44,968 nt of DNA, taken from positions 1 to 44,968 of the forward strand of contig JAILIV010000067.1 of assembly GCA_024695105.1 (NCBI GenBank), in the 5' to 3' direction. The position numbers and the translations under genes were made by a program. Source of the stretch: Bacilli bacterium. Lineage in GTDB: Bacteria; Bacillota_I; Bacilli_A; RFN20; CAG-826. The notes beneath the pieces were generated by a model. The model made no database searches, was not told the DNA's origin, and saw only the letters and a program-made list of their open reading frames with translations. Position 1 is the first letter of the stretch, and each line of letters begins with the position of its first letter. Below are positions 32,611 through 40,652 of this stretch, piece after piece.

Positions 32611-33156
32611 TCACCAATAGCCTTCCCGACATATTCCTTTGGGGAGGTTTGGCTTTGCCCAAACGGTACCGTTCCCTGACATTTCCAGATGGTGGTCTCC
32701 GGGAAGGAAAACGAATCCACGTCCTTTGAAAAATCGAATCGCATCTGGGTTCTCTCCTTCAACGAAAGTCACCCAACCATAACCCTTATAGCGGGCGAGC
32801 GCCGCGCTTATGAGTTCTTTGCCAATGCCTTGGTGAAGCAAGGTTCCATCCACGTAGATGCCATATAGGCCAACGACATTTCCTTCGGGCCTGCCGATGG
32901 ATTCGAGGACCTCGGTGGTTTTGGAAAAACTATGGGAGAGAGGGAAAAGAAGCGTGGCGACATCGGGTTCCACGATGGCAAAGGCCAAAATGCGTCCATG
33001 TTCTTTGGAAACCAAGATTCGTTCCGCGGAAAGGTATTCTGGGATGCTTTGAAGTAAATCGTTTGGTTCAGGTAGCTTCGCCGCGAAGCAGGAAGAGGAA
33101 AGAACGGAGAGGATTTCCCCGAAGTCGCTTTCCTTTGCGATACCGATGGTTCTCAT
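32611..33156 (-). CDS. GNAT-family N-acetyltransferase
   Basis: The 181-residue protein has the GNAT core, with the acetyl-CoA loop HQGIGKELISAAL following strand VVGLYGIYVDGTL, and the late segment NPDAIRFFKGRGFVF. These enzymes transfer an acetyl group from acetyl-CoA to amines or protein N-termini; the acceptor is not readable. It is transcribed divergently from the large helicase, sharing a symmetrical ATTATAAT -10 region at 33187-33194. Its stop directly abuts the ABC gene stop. Confidence 0.85.
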   Translation of the reverse strand: MRTIGIAKESDFGEILSVLSSSCFAAKLPEPNDLLQSIPEYLSAERILVSKEHGRILAFAIVEPDVATLLFPLSHSFSKTTEVLESIGRPEGNVVGLYGIYVDGTLLHQGIGKELISAALARYKGYGWVTFVEGENPDAIRFFKGRGFVFLPGDHHLEMSGNGTVWAKPNLPKGICREGYW

Positions 33157-33186
33157 GCCCGGTTCTTCTAATTCGCTCCTTTGGGA

Positions 33187-33194
33187 ATTATAAT
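33187..33194. promoter_or_regulatory. Overlapping divergent -10 boxes (ATTATAAT)
   Basis: The octamer reads TATAAT on both strands (plus 33189-33194, minus 33187-33192), between the GNAT gene and the helicase gene. No clear -35 is visible on either side. Confidence 0.5.
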
Positions 33195-33222
33195 GGATAA
33201 ACCATTATTGAGAGGGGGTGAA

Positions 33223-36200
33223 GTGGCACAAATGGGCGACGTGGATTTCCCCTATAAAGCGAAGGGACAGGCTGACTTTTACCGGTTCGACGTTCAAGAC
33301 CTCTCCTCCGAGGATTATTTGAGCATCGCCCACGAAATCGGGAAATATGGGATGCTTAACGTCTTCCAGAAGCACCGCATCCACCCTTATGGCCATAAGC
33401 AAACCAAACAGGAAACCGAATCGCGCACCCTTTTTGACATGAACGATTGGATTGTTGCCGCCGCTTATTATTCGGGCGAAGGCACGACGGGATTCGAGAC
33501 CGCGTTGATCGTCTATAAAAAAGAGCCGCATCACGCCGCGGTGGTGGAATTAAGCACCTGCAATGTCTTGGATTTCCTTTTCGAGGATTGGACGGTCCGT
33601 TATCCGGAATTCGGGGCGGTGACCCGTAACGAGGTACTCGAGGATTTTGGGGTTTTGGAACGTGCGGTTCCCAAGACCGAACCCAAAAAAGAAGAGGAGG
33701 AGCCTGCCCCGGTGATCGTCTCGGGTCCTTTCGAGGCGAACAAGAAACGGAAGATCCCTATCATCAAGACCCAGCCAAAGCCGCGCCCCGAGTATCCGCC
33801 TCGGCAAGAAGAAATCCCTGAGCAGGACGAAGAGGAAAAAGAGGAGTCGCCGCAGGTCCCCCTATATACTCCCGCCCAGTTTGAGCCCAATAGGAAATTC
33901 AATAAAAACCAAGCGAATCGAAGAGAAAGCTTCGAAAAACGGGTGGAAAACCCTGCAAAAGAGGAAGAAATAGCGGAAGAGCCTGAAGTGGCGCCTGCGC
34001 CTCTTCCTTCCAATTTCACCCCTTTTAGCAAAGGGACGCCACGTAATCTCCACAAAGGAAAAAGCACCTGGACCCCCCGCCCATCCATTAGTTATCGGCA
34101 TGATTTAACTTACCCCAACGGAAGGCTCTACGTGGTCGATAATGACAACGAAGAGATCAAACCGTTGTTCCAAGCGGCTCTGGATTCCATCGCGGGTTTA
34201 TCCAAGGTTCGCATTGACGAAAAGTGCAGCTTTGCCCCGGACCTTCCCGGAGAGAGCTTCCCTCAGCGCAATAGGTTCCGCCAGTTCCGTTCGCAGGAGT
34301 GGGAAGTCCTTGCGCTAGACACCAACGGCTGGGGCAAAGTCATCTCGATGCTCCTTTCCTACCGTTCCGACCCTGAGTTTTGCGTTTTGCTTTCGGGCGA
34401 AACCGTCAGCGTCGTGAGCTTCCAAGGCATCGGTGTCGCCTACCCGCGGCGAAGCTTCGATGAGCTGCTTTCCCAAGCCCATCGCCCGCAGCGTGTTGTC
34501 GCTCCCCGTCCCGCCGAACCCGCCAAACCCAAAAAGGCCATCGTGCCGGATGCGGAGGAAAAAGCCCCCGTGGTCCCTCCAAAGAAAACACTTCGTCCCA
34601 AGCGCCGCGTTTTCTTCACCCGCGCTTTCGCCAAGGCCCGCGACCGATTCGTACGGAAGTACCACGCTCAGGCGGAAGAAGACTTCCAGCGTACCATCAC
34701 CGACCTAATCACGATGGATGACGAAAGCCTCGTGGGTTTCCTTTCCCGAAACCGCGTGAAAACCATCCCTACCGACCATAGCGCAATCACGGTGCAGAAA
34801 TTCTATTTCGGGACTTCCGCGGAATATGAGGCGGCCCGTCTTTTCTTCTGCCGCAACTACATCGATCCTTCCCGCCATATCGATGGGTCGGATTTCATCC
34901 TTTTGGGCGTATCCGAGCAAGGCGAGCATGAGGAACAAGGCGAAATCGCCGATTGGCTGAGCCGCATGTTCTCCAATCCCAATGACGTCGCCTTGTTCCA
35001 GCAGCTTCTCCCTGAGAAGGAAGGCGGGAATCTGGATGAGTTGGCCCACCTATCGAAAAAGCAATTCACCTACCTCAAGGATTCCGAGGTCAATATGCCC
35101 ATGGCCTTCCTTGGTTCGGCCGGGACGGGCAAGACGCTTATTTCCTTGGAGCATTACCTCGAGCTGAAGAAGCAGGGGAAACGCGTGCTTTACCTTACGT
35201 ATCAAAAAGAACTCCGTGACGAAGTCCGCAAGAAACTCATTGAGAAGGGCGCGACCGAGTTTGAGGCGCTGACGTACCGCGATTTGTGCTGGGAGATCTT
35301 CGGCGAAGAGAAAGCGAAGGAGATGCGTACCAAGAAGCGGTACCGCAAATGGTTCTTCGATTTCGTGCAACATACCTACCATATCCAACGAAAACTGAAC
35401 CAAGTGGGCCCAACCCCGGAAGACCAGTTCATGATTTGCTACGTCTTTTACCGTGGCATCATCGATGGGGCACGCTTGCGTTACGAGTCGCGCCGTGGGG
35501 ATATCCTCTCCAAACAGGAGTTCTTGGATTATGTCAGCGACGAGGAAGGGTTCACCCTTGAAGCGAAAGAAACCATTTATGAAGTTGCCGTGGCCTATGA
35601 GAAGCACCTTCGGAAGCATAAGGGCACGACCGACAACAAATTGGCGTATGAAATCTGCGCCTTAGGAGACCGCGCGAAACGCTACGACGCGATCATCATC
35701 GACGAGTTCCAAGACCTTTCCGAGATGCAGTTTTTGGCCATCGTCCATCTTCTCCGGGATTCCTACCCGCTTCCGCTTTTTATCTACGGAGACGAAAACC
35801 AAGCCATCAACCCCACCATCTTCGGATTGGCCGACGCGAACCAGATCCTGCGTGAGACGTTCCCCAATCATCCTTCCTTTACCGTCAGCGAGCTCAACGA
35901 CTCCTTCCGTTCCGGCCCGAACCTCGTCCATTACATCAACGACATCAACAAGGTAAAGCGCGACGCCATCGGAGCCCGCTCCCAGTTAGAGGAGAAGGAA
36001 GTGTCTCTGCGCGAAGATGAAGAAGACCTTTTCGCCACGCTTGTGGAAGGGGAGGAGAACTTGCCCCGTTTGTTGGACATTTGCTCCCAATCGGATAAAG
36101 ACGTCGTCTTTGTCTTCCCCTCGGTGCTAAGAAAAGACCAAGCCAGCGAGAAATACGCTTCGGTGGCCCCTGCCTTCGTGGATGCCTCTTTCCTTTCCGT

Positions 36201-36915
36201 GGAAGAAGCAAAAGGCAGGGAATGGGATTCCGTCGTGTTGGTGGACTTCTTCTCTTCTTCCCGCGACTTGTTCGACGGGATGATCGGGGAGAAACGCTTA
36301 GGGAAGCATTCGACGGTCCACCGCATGCTCTTCAACCGGTTCTACGTCGCGTTGACCAGAGCGCGCAACCGCATCGTCGTGTTTGAAACCAACCCTTCGG
36401 AAACCATCCGCGAGAACCTTCTTTCGGGATTGACCCCATTGCCCCGTCTTGCGGACCTAGAGGATTACTTCCAGGGGCAGGCGGAGAACACGGCGTGGAA
36501 GGAGTTCGGCGAGAAGCTCATGGACTCCAAGCGTTACGATGCGGCTTATAAAGCCTTTGCCCGCGCGGAAGGGGAAGAAGCCGCGATACTGGCCAAAAAG
36601 GCCCATGATTACATGCTGGCCAAGCGCGACGAGCTTCCGTTAGAAGAAACGCGTGACCTTTACCTGTCCAACCTTGATTACGATTCCTTGGAAGAGTTCT
36701 ACGAGGAGAACGGGGAATCGGGCCGCTTCTCGCTTCTGTCCGCGCTTTGCGACCCTGAAGGAGAGGCCGCCTATTGCCACGAGATTTACGCAAGCGTCGA
36801 GGAAACCCTCACCGAAAAGGAGAGGACGCTTTTCTTCGGCTTATGCGCGAATAAATACATCGACGCGATCGATGGACTATCCAATCGGATCTTAAGGAGG
36901 AAAAACCATGGATAA
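33223..36915 (+). CDS. UvrD-like SF1 helicase with long N-terminal extension
   Basis: From the GTG at 33223 the protein has about 1230 residues. It carries SF1 motifs: Walker A GSAGTGKT near residue 630, DEFQD near 826, GDENQAINPT, a motif-IV-like NDSFRSGPNLV, and motif VI ALTRARNR near 1042. The first 600 residues are not helicase: an N-terminal domain (1-150), a Pro/Glu/Lys-rich linker with repeated acidic blocks (about 150-290), and a second globular region. A C-terminal tail of about 150 helical residues follows. The start was chosen for the GAGGGGG just upstream of the GTG and after the -10; ATG 33193 or 33232 are alternatives. It overlaps the coiled-coil gene by eight bases. Confidence 0.88.
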   Translation: MAQMGDVDFPYKAKGQADFYRFDVQDLSSEDYLSIAHEIGKYGMLNVFQKHRIHPYGHKQTKQETESRTLFDMNDWIVAAAYYSGEGTTGFETALIVYKKEPHHAAVVELSTCNVLDFLFEDWTVRYPEFGAVTRNEVLEDFGVLERAVPKTEPKKEEEEPAPVIVSGPFEANKKRKIPIIKTQPKPRPEYPPRQEEIPEQDEEEKEESPQVPLYTPAQFEPNRKFNKNQANRRESFEKRVENPAKEEEIAEEPEVAPAPLPSNFTPFSKGTPRNLHKGKSTWTPRPSISYRHDLTYPNGRLYVVDNDNEEIKPLFQAALDSIAGLSKVRIDEKCSFAPDLPGESFPQRNRFRQFRSQEWEVLALDTNGWGKVISMLLSYRSDPEFCVLLSGETVSVVSFQGIGVAYPRRSFDELLSQAHRPQRVVAPRPAEPAKPKKAIVPDAEEKAPVVPPKKTLRPKRRVFFTRAFAKARDRFVRKYHAQAEEDFQRTITDLITMDDESLVGFLSRNRVKTIPTDHSAITVQKFYFGTSAEYEAARLFFCRNYIDPSRHIDGSDFILLGVSEQGEHEEQGEIADWLSRMFSNPNDVALFQQLLPEKEGGNLDELAHLSKKQFTYLKDSEVNMPMAFLGSAGTGKTLISLEHYLELKKQGKRVLYLTYQKELRDEVRKKLIEKGATEFEALTYRDLCWEIFGEEKAKEMRTKKRYRKWFFDFVQHTYHIQRKLNQVGPTPEDQFMICYVFYRGIIDGARLRYESRRGDILSKQEFLDYVSDEEGFTLEAKETIYEVAVAYEKHLRKHKGTTDNKLAYEICALGDRAKRYDAIIIDEFQDLSEMQFLAIVHLLRDSYPLPLFIYGDENQAINPTIFGLADANQILRETFPNHPSFTVSELNDSFRSGPNLVHYINDINKVKRDAIGARSQLEEKEVSLREDEEDLFATLVEGEENLPRLLDICSQSDKDVVFVFPSVLRKDQASEKYASVAPAFVDASFLSVEEAKGREWDSVVLVDFFSSSRDLFDGMIGEKRLGKHSTVHRMLFNRFYVALTRARNRIVVFETNPSETIRENLLSGLTPLPRLADLEDYFQGQAENTAWKEFGEKLMDSKRYDAAYKAFARAEGEEAAILAKKAHDYMLAKRDELPLEETRDLYLSNLDYDSLEEFYEENGESGRFSLLSALCDPEGEAAYCHEIYASVEETLTEKERTLFFGLCANKYIDAIDGLSNRILRRKNHG

Positions 36916-37306
36916 CCCCGAGACGACACACGAAACCACGCTGCGGCGTTTGGCCGATTTGGCCGAGAAACTAGAATCGATTGCCGATGTGGAGGAATCC
37001 TTCGAGCAGCGGATGGAGGAATTGCAACAACGCATCGATGAGCTGTTTGAAAACCAACGGAGGCTTTTGGAGGATTTGGACCACGTGACCGCCGCGGTCA
37101 ACGATTTGAACTCCGCCTTGGGCAACGCCAAGGGCCTAGAAGAGCAAATCGAAGGGCTGGCGGAACGTTTGTCCGCATTGGACATCCAAGGCTTATCGGA
37201 GAAGCTCGACGAGGCAAGTGACGAAATCAACAAGGCCGCCACCAAAGTCACCGCCGCCGAGAAGCGCAAACAAGAGGCCGAGCGGAAGAAGATCGGAAAG
37301 AAATGA
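36908..37306 (+). CDS. Small coiled-coil protein
   Basis: The 132-residue protein is almost entirely heptad-rich coiled coil (for example EQRMEELQQRIDELFENQRR), ending in a lysine-rich tail (EAERKKIGKK). It has no signal peptide or membrane segment. AAGGAGG lies inside the helicase end, and the gene overlaps both neighbours (eight bases with the helicase, four with Vsr-Nudix). It may bridge or oligomerise the two enzymes; that is inference from operon position. Confidence 0.75.
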   Translation: MDNPETTHETTLRRLADLAEKLESIADVEESFEQRMEELQQRIDELFENQRRLLEDLDHVTAAVNDLNSALGNAKGLEEQIEGLAERLSALDIQGLSEKLDEASDEINKAATKVTAAEKRKQEAERKKIGKK

Positions 37307-38217
37307 AGCGCGACCCCGCCATCATCCATAAGACGATGTCCGCGATCCGTGGCAAGGACACCGGCATCGAGAAGAAACTCCGTAAGGCCCTTACCGAGAA
37401 AGGGCTTCGGTATCGGATCTACTCGAAAAAGGTCGTGGGGCACCCCGACATCCTTTTCCCTGGGCTCCGCATCGCCATTTTCTGCGACTCCGAATTTTGG
37501 CATGGGTACCGTTTCGAAGAGAACGTGGAGCAGCTCCAGCGTTTATCCGATTTTTGGATTAAGAAGATTCGGCGTAACATCGCCCGGGACGCCTATGTGA
37601 ACCAAGCATTAAAGGAACAAGGCTACACCGTGCTTCGCTTTTGGGGTCAGCGCATCGAAAAGGAACTGGACGCGGTGGTGGAGGAGATTCTCCAGACCAT
37701 CGAGAAAAGGCGCCAGATCGAAGAATGGAAAGCCACCATCGAGGAACGGACCACCTTGGTTTACATCGAAAGAGACAACCAATACCTTTTGCTTCACCGC
37801 GTGAAGGAAGAGGCGGACATGAACGAAGGGAAGTGGCTTGGCGTCGGCGGGCACCTCGAAGGAAAGGAAACCCATATCCAGGCCATGAAACGCGAAGTGT
37901 GGGAGGAAACCGGCCTGACCGTCGACGCGTATGAATATATCGGCGCTTTGGATTTCCTCAATGACCAATACCCGCCGGAACGCATGTATCTGTTCAAAGT
38001 GACGAAGTTCCATGGCGACCTTATCGAATGCAACGAAGGGGAGCTTGCTTGGGTGGACAAGGACAAGATGATGTCCCTTCCCATGTGGGAGGGGGACAAG
38101 GCGTTCTTGCCACTTCTAGAACAAAAGCCCTCTTCGCCCGTTTGGATGAACCTCATTTACCGAGGCGGGGAACTGGACGCCGTGGAAGGACCCTTTACGC
38201 GCAAGAAGAAACAATAG
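37303..38217 (+). CDS. Vsr-like endonuclease fused to a Nudix hydrolase
   Basis: The 304-residue protein joins two enzymes. Residues 1-135 match very-short-patch-repair endonucleases: TMSAIRGKDTGIEKKLRKAL, GHPDILFP with the probable catalytic Asp49, IAIFCDSEFWHGY with His67, and the late VLRFWGQRI. The zinc cysteine usual before FWH is Glu64, as in some cysteine-less relatives. Residues about 148-290 are a Nudix domain with a perfect box GX5EX7REUXEEXGU at 183-205 (GHLEGKE, REVWEETGL). Vsr nicks T:G mismatches; Nudix enzymes hydrolyse nucleoside diphosphate derivatives such as oxidised dGTP. No cytosine methylase lies in the window. The frame is continuous across the join. Confidence 0.88.
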   Translation: MKRDPAIIHKTMSAIRGKDTGIEKKLRKALTEKGLRYRIYSKKVVGHPDILFPGLRIAIFCDSEFWHGYRFEENVEQLQRLSDFWIKKIRRNIARDAYVNQALKEQGYTVLRFWGQRIEKELDAVVEEILQTIEKRRQIEEWKATIEERTTLVYIERDNQYLLLHRVKEEADMNEGKWLGVGGHLEGKETHIQAMKREVWEETGLTVDAYEYIGALDFLNDQYPPERMYLFKVTKFHGDLIECNEGELAWVDKDKMMSLPMWEGDKAFLPLLEQKPSSPVWMNLIYRGGELDAVEGPFTRKKKQ

Positions 38218-38238
38218 GGGATATACTAGGGACGCTTT

Positions 38239-38844
38239 ATGGAAGAGAAGAAACCATCCATTGATATCAAAGAGCAAGAACTCTACGACCTTGCCTCCGT
38301 CCTTGGCTTAATGACGCGAGCCTTTGCCGATTGGGACAAAGAGATTTACCCTACGCCGCATGAGTTGTCCGTCCCGGGCATCATGGTGGGCATCTTTCTT
38401 TTGGACCGGCAACTGGGCGGTGAGGTTTTCAAGGCCGCGTGGAATAGCTTTTTGGATGTCTCCGCCAACCGTAAGATCCTTCCGGGAACCGAGAAGGAAG
38501 TGGTCTGGCCAGAGTGGGACATGGAATCTTTGGAGCATCCGGAGCTGGCTCCCTTAAACGACCTTTGCATTATGCTCGCCGCGTGGAATTTCGCCGCCAA
38601 ACAAGACGAGTATCCTCCCGAGATGTTTCTGGGCCCGTTGTTCTCTCTAGCTGGCAGCGTGGCGGAAGGAGTGGCCCGTGGTTACTACTTAAAGGACGAC
38701 AAATCCAAAGCGCTATATGAGCAGCAACGGGAAAAACTCGCGGGGAGCCATGGCAGCGTGGACGAGTTCAAAAAAGCGTTGGAATCGCAGCTGACTTCCA
38801 TCGACGAAGCGCTGCAATCTGCGCGGAAATTACCGCAAAGTTGA
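38239..38844 (+). CDS. Unknown 201-residue protein
   Basis: I do not recognise this protein. It is soluble and mainly helical, with conserved-looking segments YDLASVLGLMTRAFADWDKE and LNDLCIMLAAWNFAAKQDEYPPEMF, and a charged helical C-terminus (FKKALESQLTSIDEALQSARK). A TATACT at 38222-38227 lies 11 bases before the ATG, giving at most a very short leader. It starts 21 bases after the Vsr-Nudix gene, so it could also be read through from it, and is followed after 12 bases by the Nudix gene with a GAGGTG site. Confidence 0.65.
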   Translation: MEEKKPSIDIKEQELYDLASVLGLMTRAFADWDKEIYPTPHELSVPGIMVGIFLLDRQLGGEVFKAAWNSFLDVSANRKILPGTEKEVVWPEWDMESLEHPELAPLNDLCIMLAAWNFAAKQDEYPPEMFLGPLFSLAGSVAEGVARGYYLKDDKSKALYEQQREKLAGSHGSVDEFKKALESQLTSIDEALQSARKLPQS

Positions 38845-38856
38845 GGTGAAAACGCG

Positions 38857-39447
38857 ATGGAATGGGTTTTGAAACGAGTGGAACAGCAAACGGATCATCC
38901 GTATTTGAACTTCTACGTTTTCCATTATGAAGTGGGTCAGGAGCGCGAGGAGATGACCTATTTCGTCGCCTCCAGGAACGAAAAGGAAAACCTCCGCGCG
39001 AACACCAAGGATTTCTCTTTCCCCGACGGGGTGATCATCATCGCCATCGCCGAACAGCCAGAGCCGAGCGTTTTGGTCATTGAGCAATTCCGCCCCGCGT
39101 TAAACGCTTTTATCATTGAGTTCCCTGCCGGGCTTACCGACAAAGGTGACGCGGACATGAAGTCCACCGCGATCCGCGAAGCCAAAGAAGAATCGGGTAT
39201 CGCCCTAAGCGACGTGGAAGTCTTTTGCCCGCCTTCCCCTACGTCCACCGGCTTAAGCGACGAGCTTTGCGGCGTGGTGATTGGCCGCGTGGATTCGCTA
39301 GGCGCCACCGCGTTAGAGCACTTCGAGGACATCTCGACGACTTTTGTGCCCATCAAAAAACTGCCAGAGTTACTATCCGACCCGAAAAAGATCATCGCCT
39401 TGAACGTAAGGCTATGCATGCTTTATCTCATCGAGAAGTATAAGTAG
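38857..39447 (+). CDS. Nudix hydrolase, ADP-ribose pyrophosphatase-like
   Basis: The 196-residue protein has the ADP-ribose-pyrophosphatase layout: VLVIEQFRPALNAFIIEFPAG before the Nudix box, then AIREAKEESGI, and a later PTSTGLSDE loop. The REAKEESG part is intact, but the first half of the box is one residue longer than canonical and has Asp where Glu is expected (GLTDKGD). It probably cleaves ADP-ribose or a related nucleotide sugar. It follows the unknown 201-residue gene in the same transcript. Confidence 0.85.
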   Translation: MEWVLKRVEQQTDHPYLNFYVFHYEVGQEREEMTYFVASRNEKENLRANTKDFSFPDGVIIIAIAEQPEPSVLVIEQFRPALNAFIIEFPAGLTDKGDADMKSTAIREAKEESGIALSDVEVFCPPSPTSTGLSDELCGVVIGRVDSLGATALEHFEDISTTFVPIKKLPELLSDPKKIIALNVRLCMLYLIEKYK

Positions 39448-39471
39448 GGAAACAAAAAAGAGCTTTGGCGC

Positions 39472-40086
39472 CTAGTCTTCTTTTCGTCCTGCCATGGCCA
39501 TCACCAGGCAAGTAAGCGGGAAAAGGAAAAAGGCGAGGGAGAATTTCACGCTGACGGCGAGGATGGTGATGATCCCAAACGTCTCCACCAGAATGAAGAC
39601 GGAAAGGAAGGCGAGGAAGGCGATGGCGTGGATCATGTCGTCCTCTTCCTTTTTAAAGCACTCGTGCACCTCTAATCCACAATAAAGGAGCATTCCCGGG
39701 ACGGTCATGACCGTGGACGTAATGGGGCCGATTTGGGCATCGGAAGCAAAGATAATCAGTAAGACGATACCCACCAAAACGGAGACGGCGGTGATGACGA
39801 AACTAACGCGGACCGTGCGCTCATGTTTTGTCTGTGGGTAAGGAAGGAGTGCCGCTTCGGGGCCGTTCACTTTTAGTGAGATAAATTCGATGGCGATATA
39901 GACGGGGAACGCGAACATGAATGGCAGCGTGCAAAGCGACCACTTCAACGTGAATACCATGCCGTTGACGTCCATCGCCCGTCCAAGGATCAGCACAATG
40001 CCTCCGACGGTGAGGGCGAGCAAAAGGGCAAGGGCAACATAAGGTGCCTTATTTCGCTTCACGGGTTTCGTGTTTTCGCTGCTCAT
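39472..40086 (-). CDS. Polytopic membrane protein of unknown function
   Basis: The 204-residue protein has about six hydrophobic segments in three groups (YVALALLLALTVGGIVLIL; the LPFMFAFPVYIAIEFI region; VSFVITAVSVLVGIVLLIIF; and AIAFLAFLSVFILVETFGIITI with AFFLFPLTCLVMAMA) and a basic N-terminus. A loop contains CGLEVHECFKKEEDD. No transporter family is recognised. Its ATG overlaps the GNAT stop codon by four bases (ATGA), so it is the second gene of that operon. Confidence 0.7.
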   Translation of the reverse strand: MSSENTKPVKRNKAPYVALALLLALTVGGIVLILGRAMDVNGMVFTLKWSLCTLPFMFAFPVYIAIEFISLKVNGPEAALLPYPQTKHERTVRVSFVITAVSVLVGIVLLIIFASDAQIGPITSTVMTVPGMLLYCGLEVHECFKKEEDDMIHAIAFLAFLSVFILVETFGIITILAVSVKFSLAFFLFPLTCLVMAMAGRKED

Positions 40087-40538
40087 TGCTTCTTTCGTCT
40101 TTTGGGGTAGTAGGTGCGGAGGTCTTTGGCAAGGTAGATGTGGGGCACGCCCTCTTCCTCATCGACTTCGCCTCCGTTGATCTCGGTGAATCCCACACGA
40201 TTATAAAACTCCCGCTTGTCGAATTGGGAGTGGACGATGGCGGTTTTGGCGCCCATCGACTTGGCCTTTTGGCATAGGAAGCGCATGAGATAAGTCCCGA
40301 CCTTTTGTCCGCGGTAGGGTTTGCGTACCGCCACGCGGCCGATTTGGTAGGTCGCGGGATCGATTTTCACCAATCTGCCCGTCGCGATGGGATAGCCATC
40401 AAGGTAAAGGACCAAGGAAATCGAAGCGGCGTCGATGTCGTCGAATTCCTCCTGGAACCCTTGTTCTACGACGAAAACCTCCTCGCGGATTTCTTTCGCC
40501 GCATTGCTAGGGCCGATGGTGAAGACGGGTTGGACCAT
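40083..40538 (-). CDS. GNAT-family N-acetyltransferase
   Basis: The 151-residue protein matches the ElaA/YjcF-like GNATs: EIREEVFVVEQGFQEEFDD near the start, strand YQIGRVAVRKPYRGQKVGTYLM with the acetyl-CoA loop, and FYNRVGFTEI. The acceptor is unknown. A minus-strand TAATAT at 40545-40550 lies six bases before the ATG, with no Shine-Dalgarno sequence, another leaderless candidate. Confidence 0.88.
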   Translation of the reverse strand: MVQPVFTIGPSNAAKEIREEVFVVEQGFQEEFDDIDAASISLVLYLDGYPIATGRLVKIDPATYQIGRVAVRKPYRGQKVGTYLMRFLCQKAKSMGAKTAIVHSQFDKREFYNRVGFTEINGGEVDEEEGVPHIYLAKDLRTYYPKRRKKQ

Positions 40539-40652
40539 GGCGCGATATTACCATCTCGCGGTGAAAAGGGAAGCGACATGCGCCCCAAGATTGCGCGCCC
40601 ACTTCCTTGCACATTTAGGCTATAATGCCCACGTGTCCCCAGGAGAACGATA

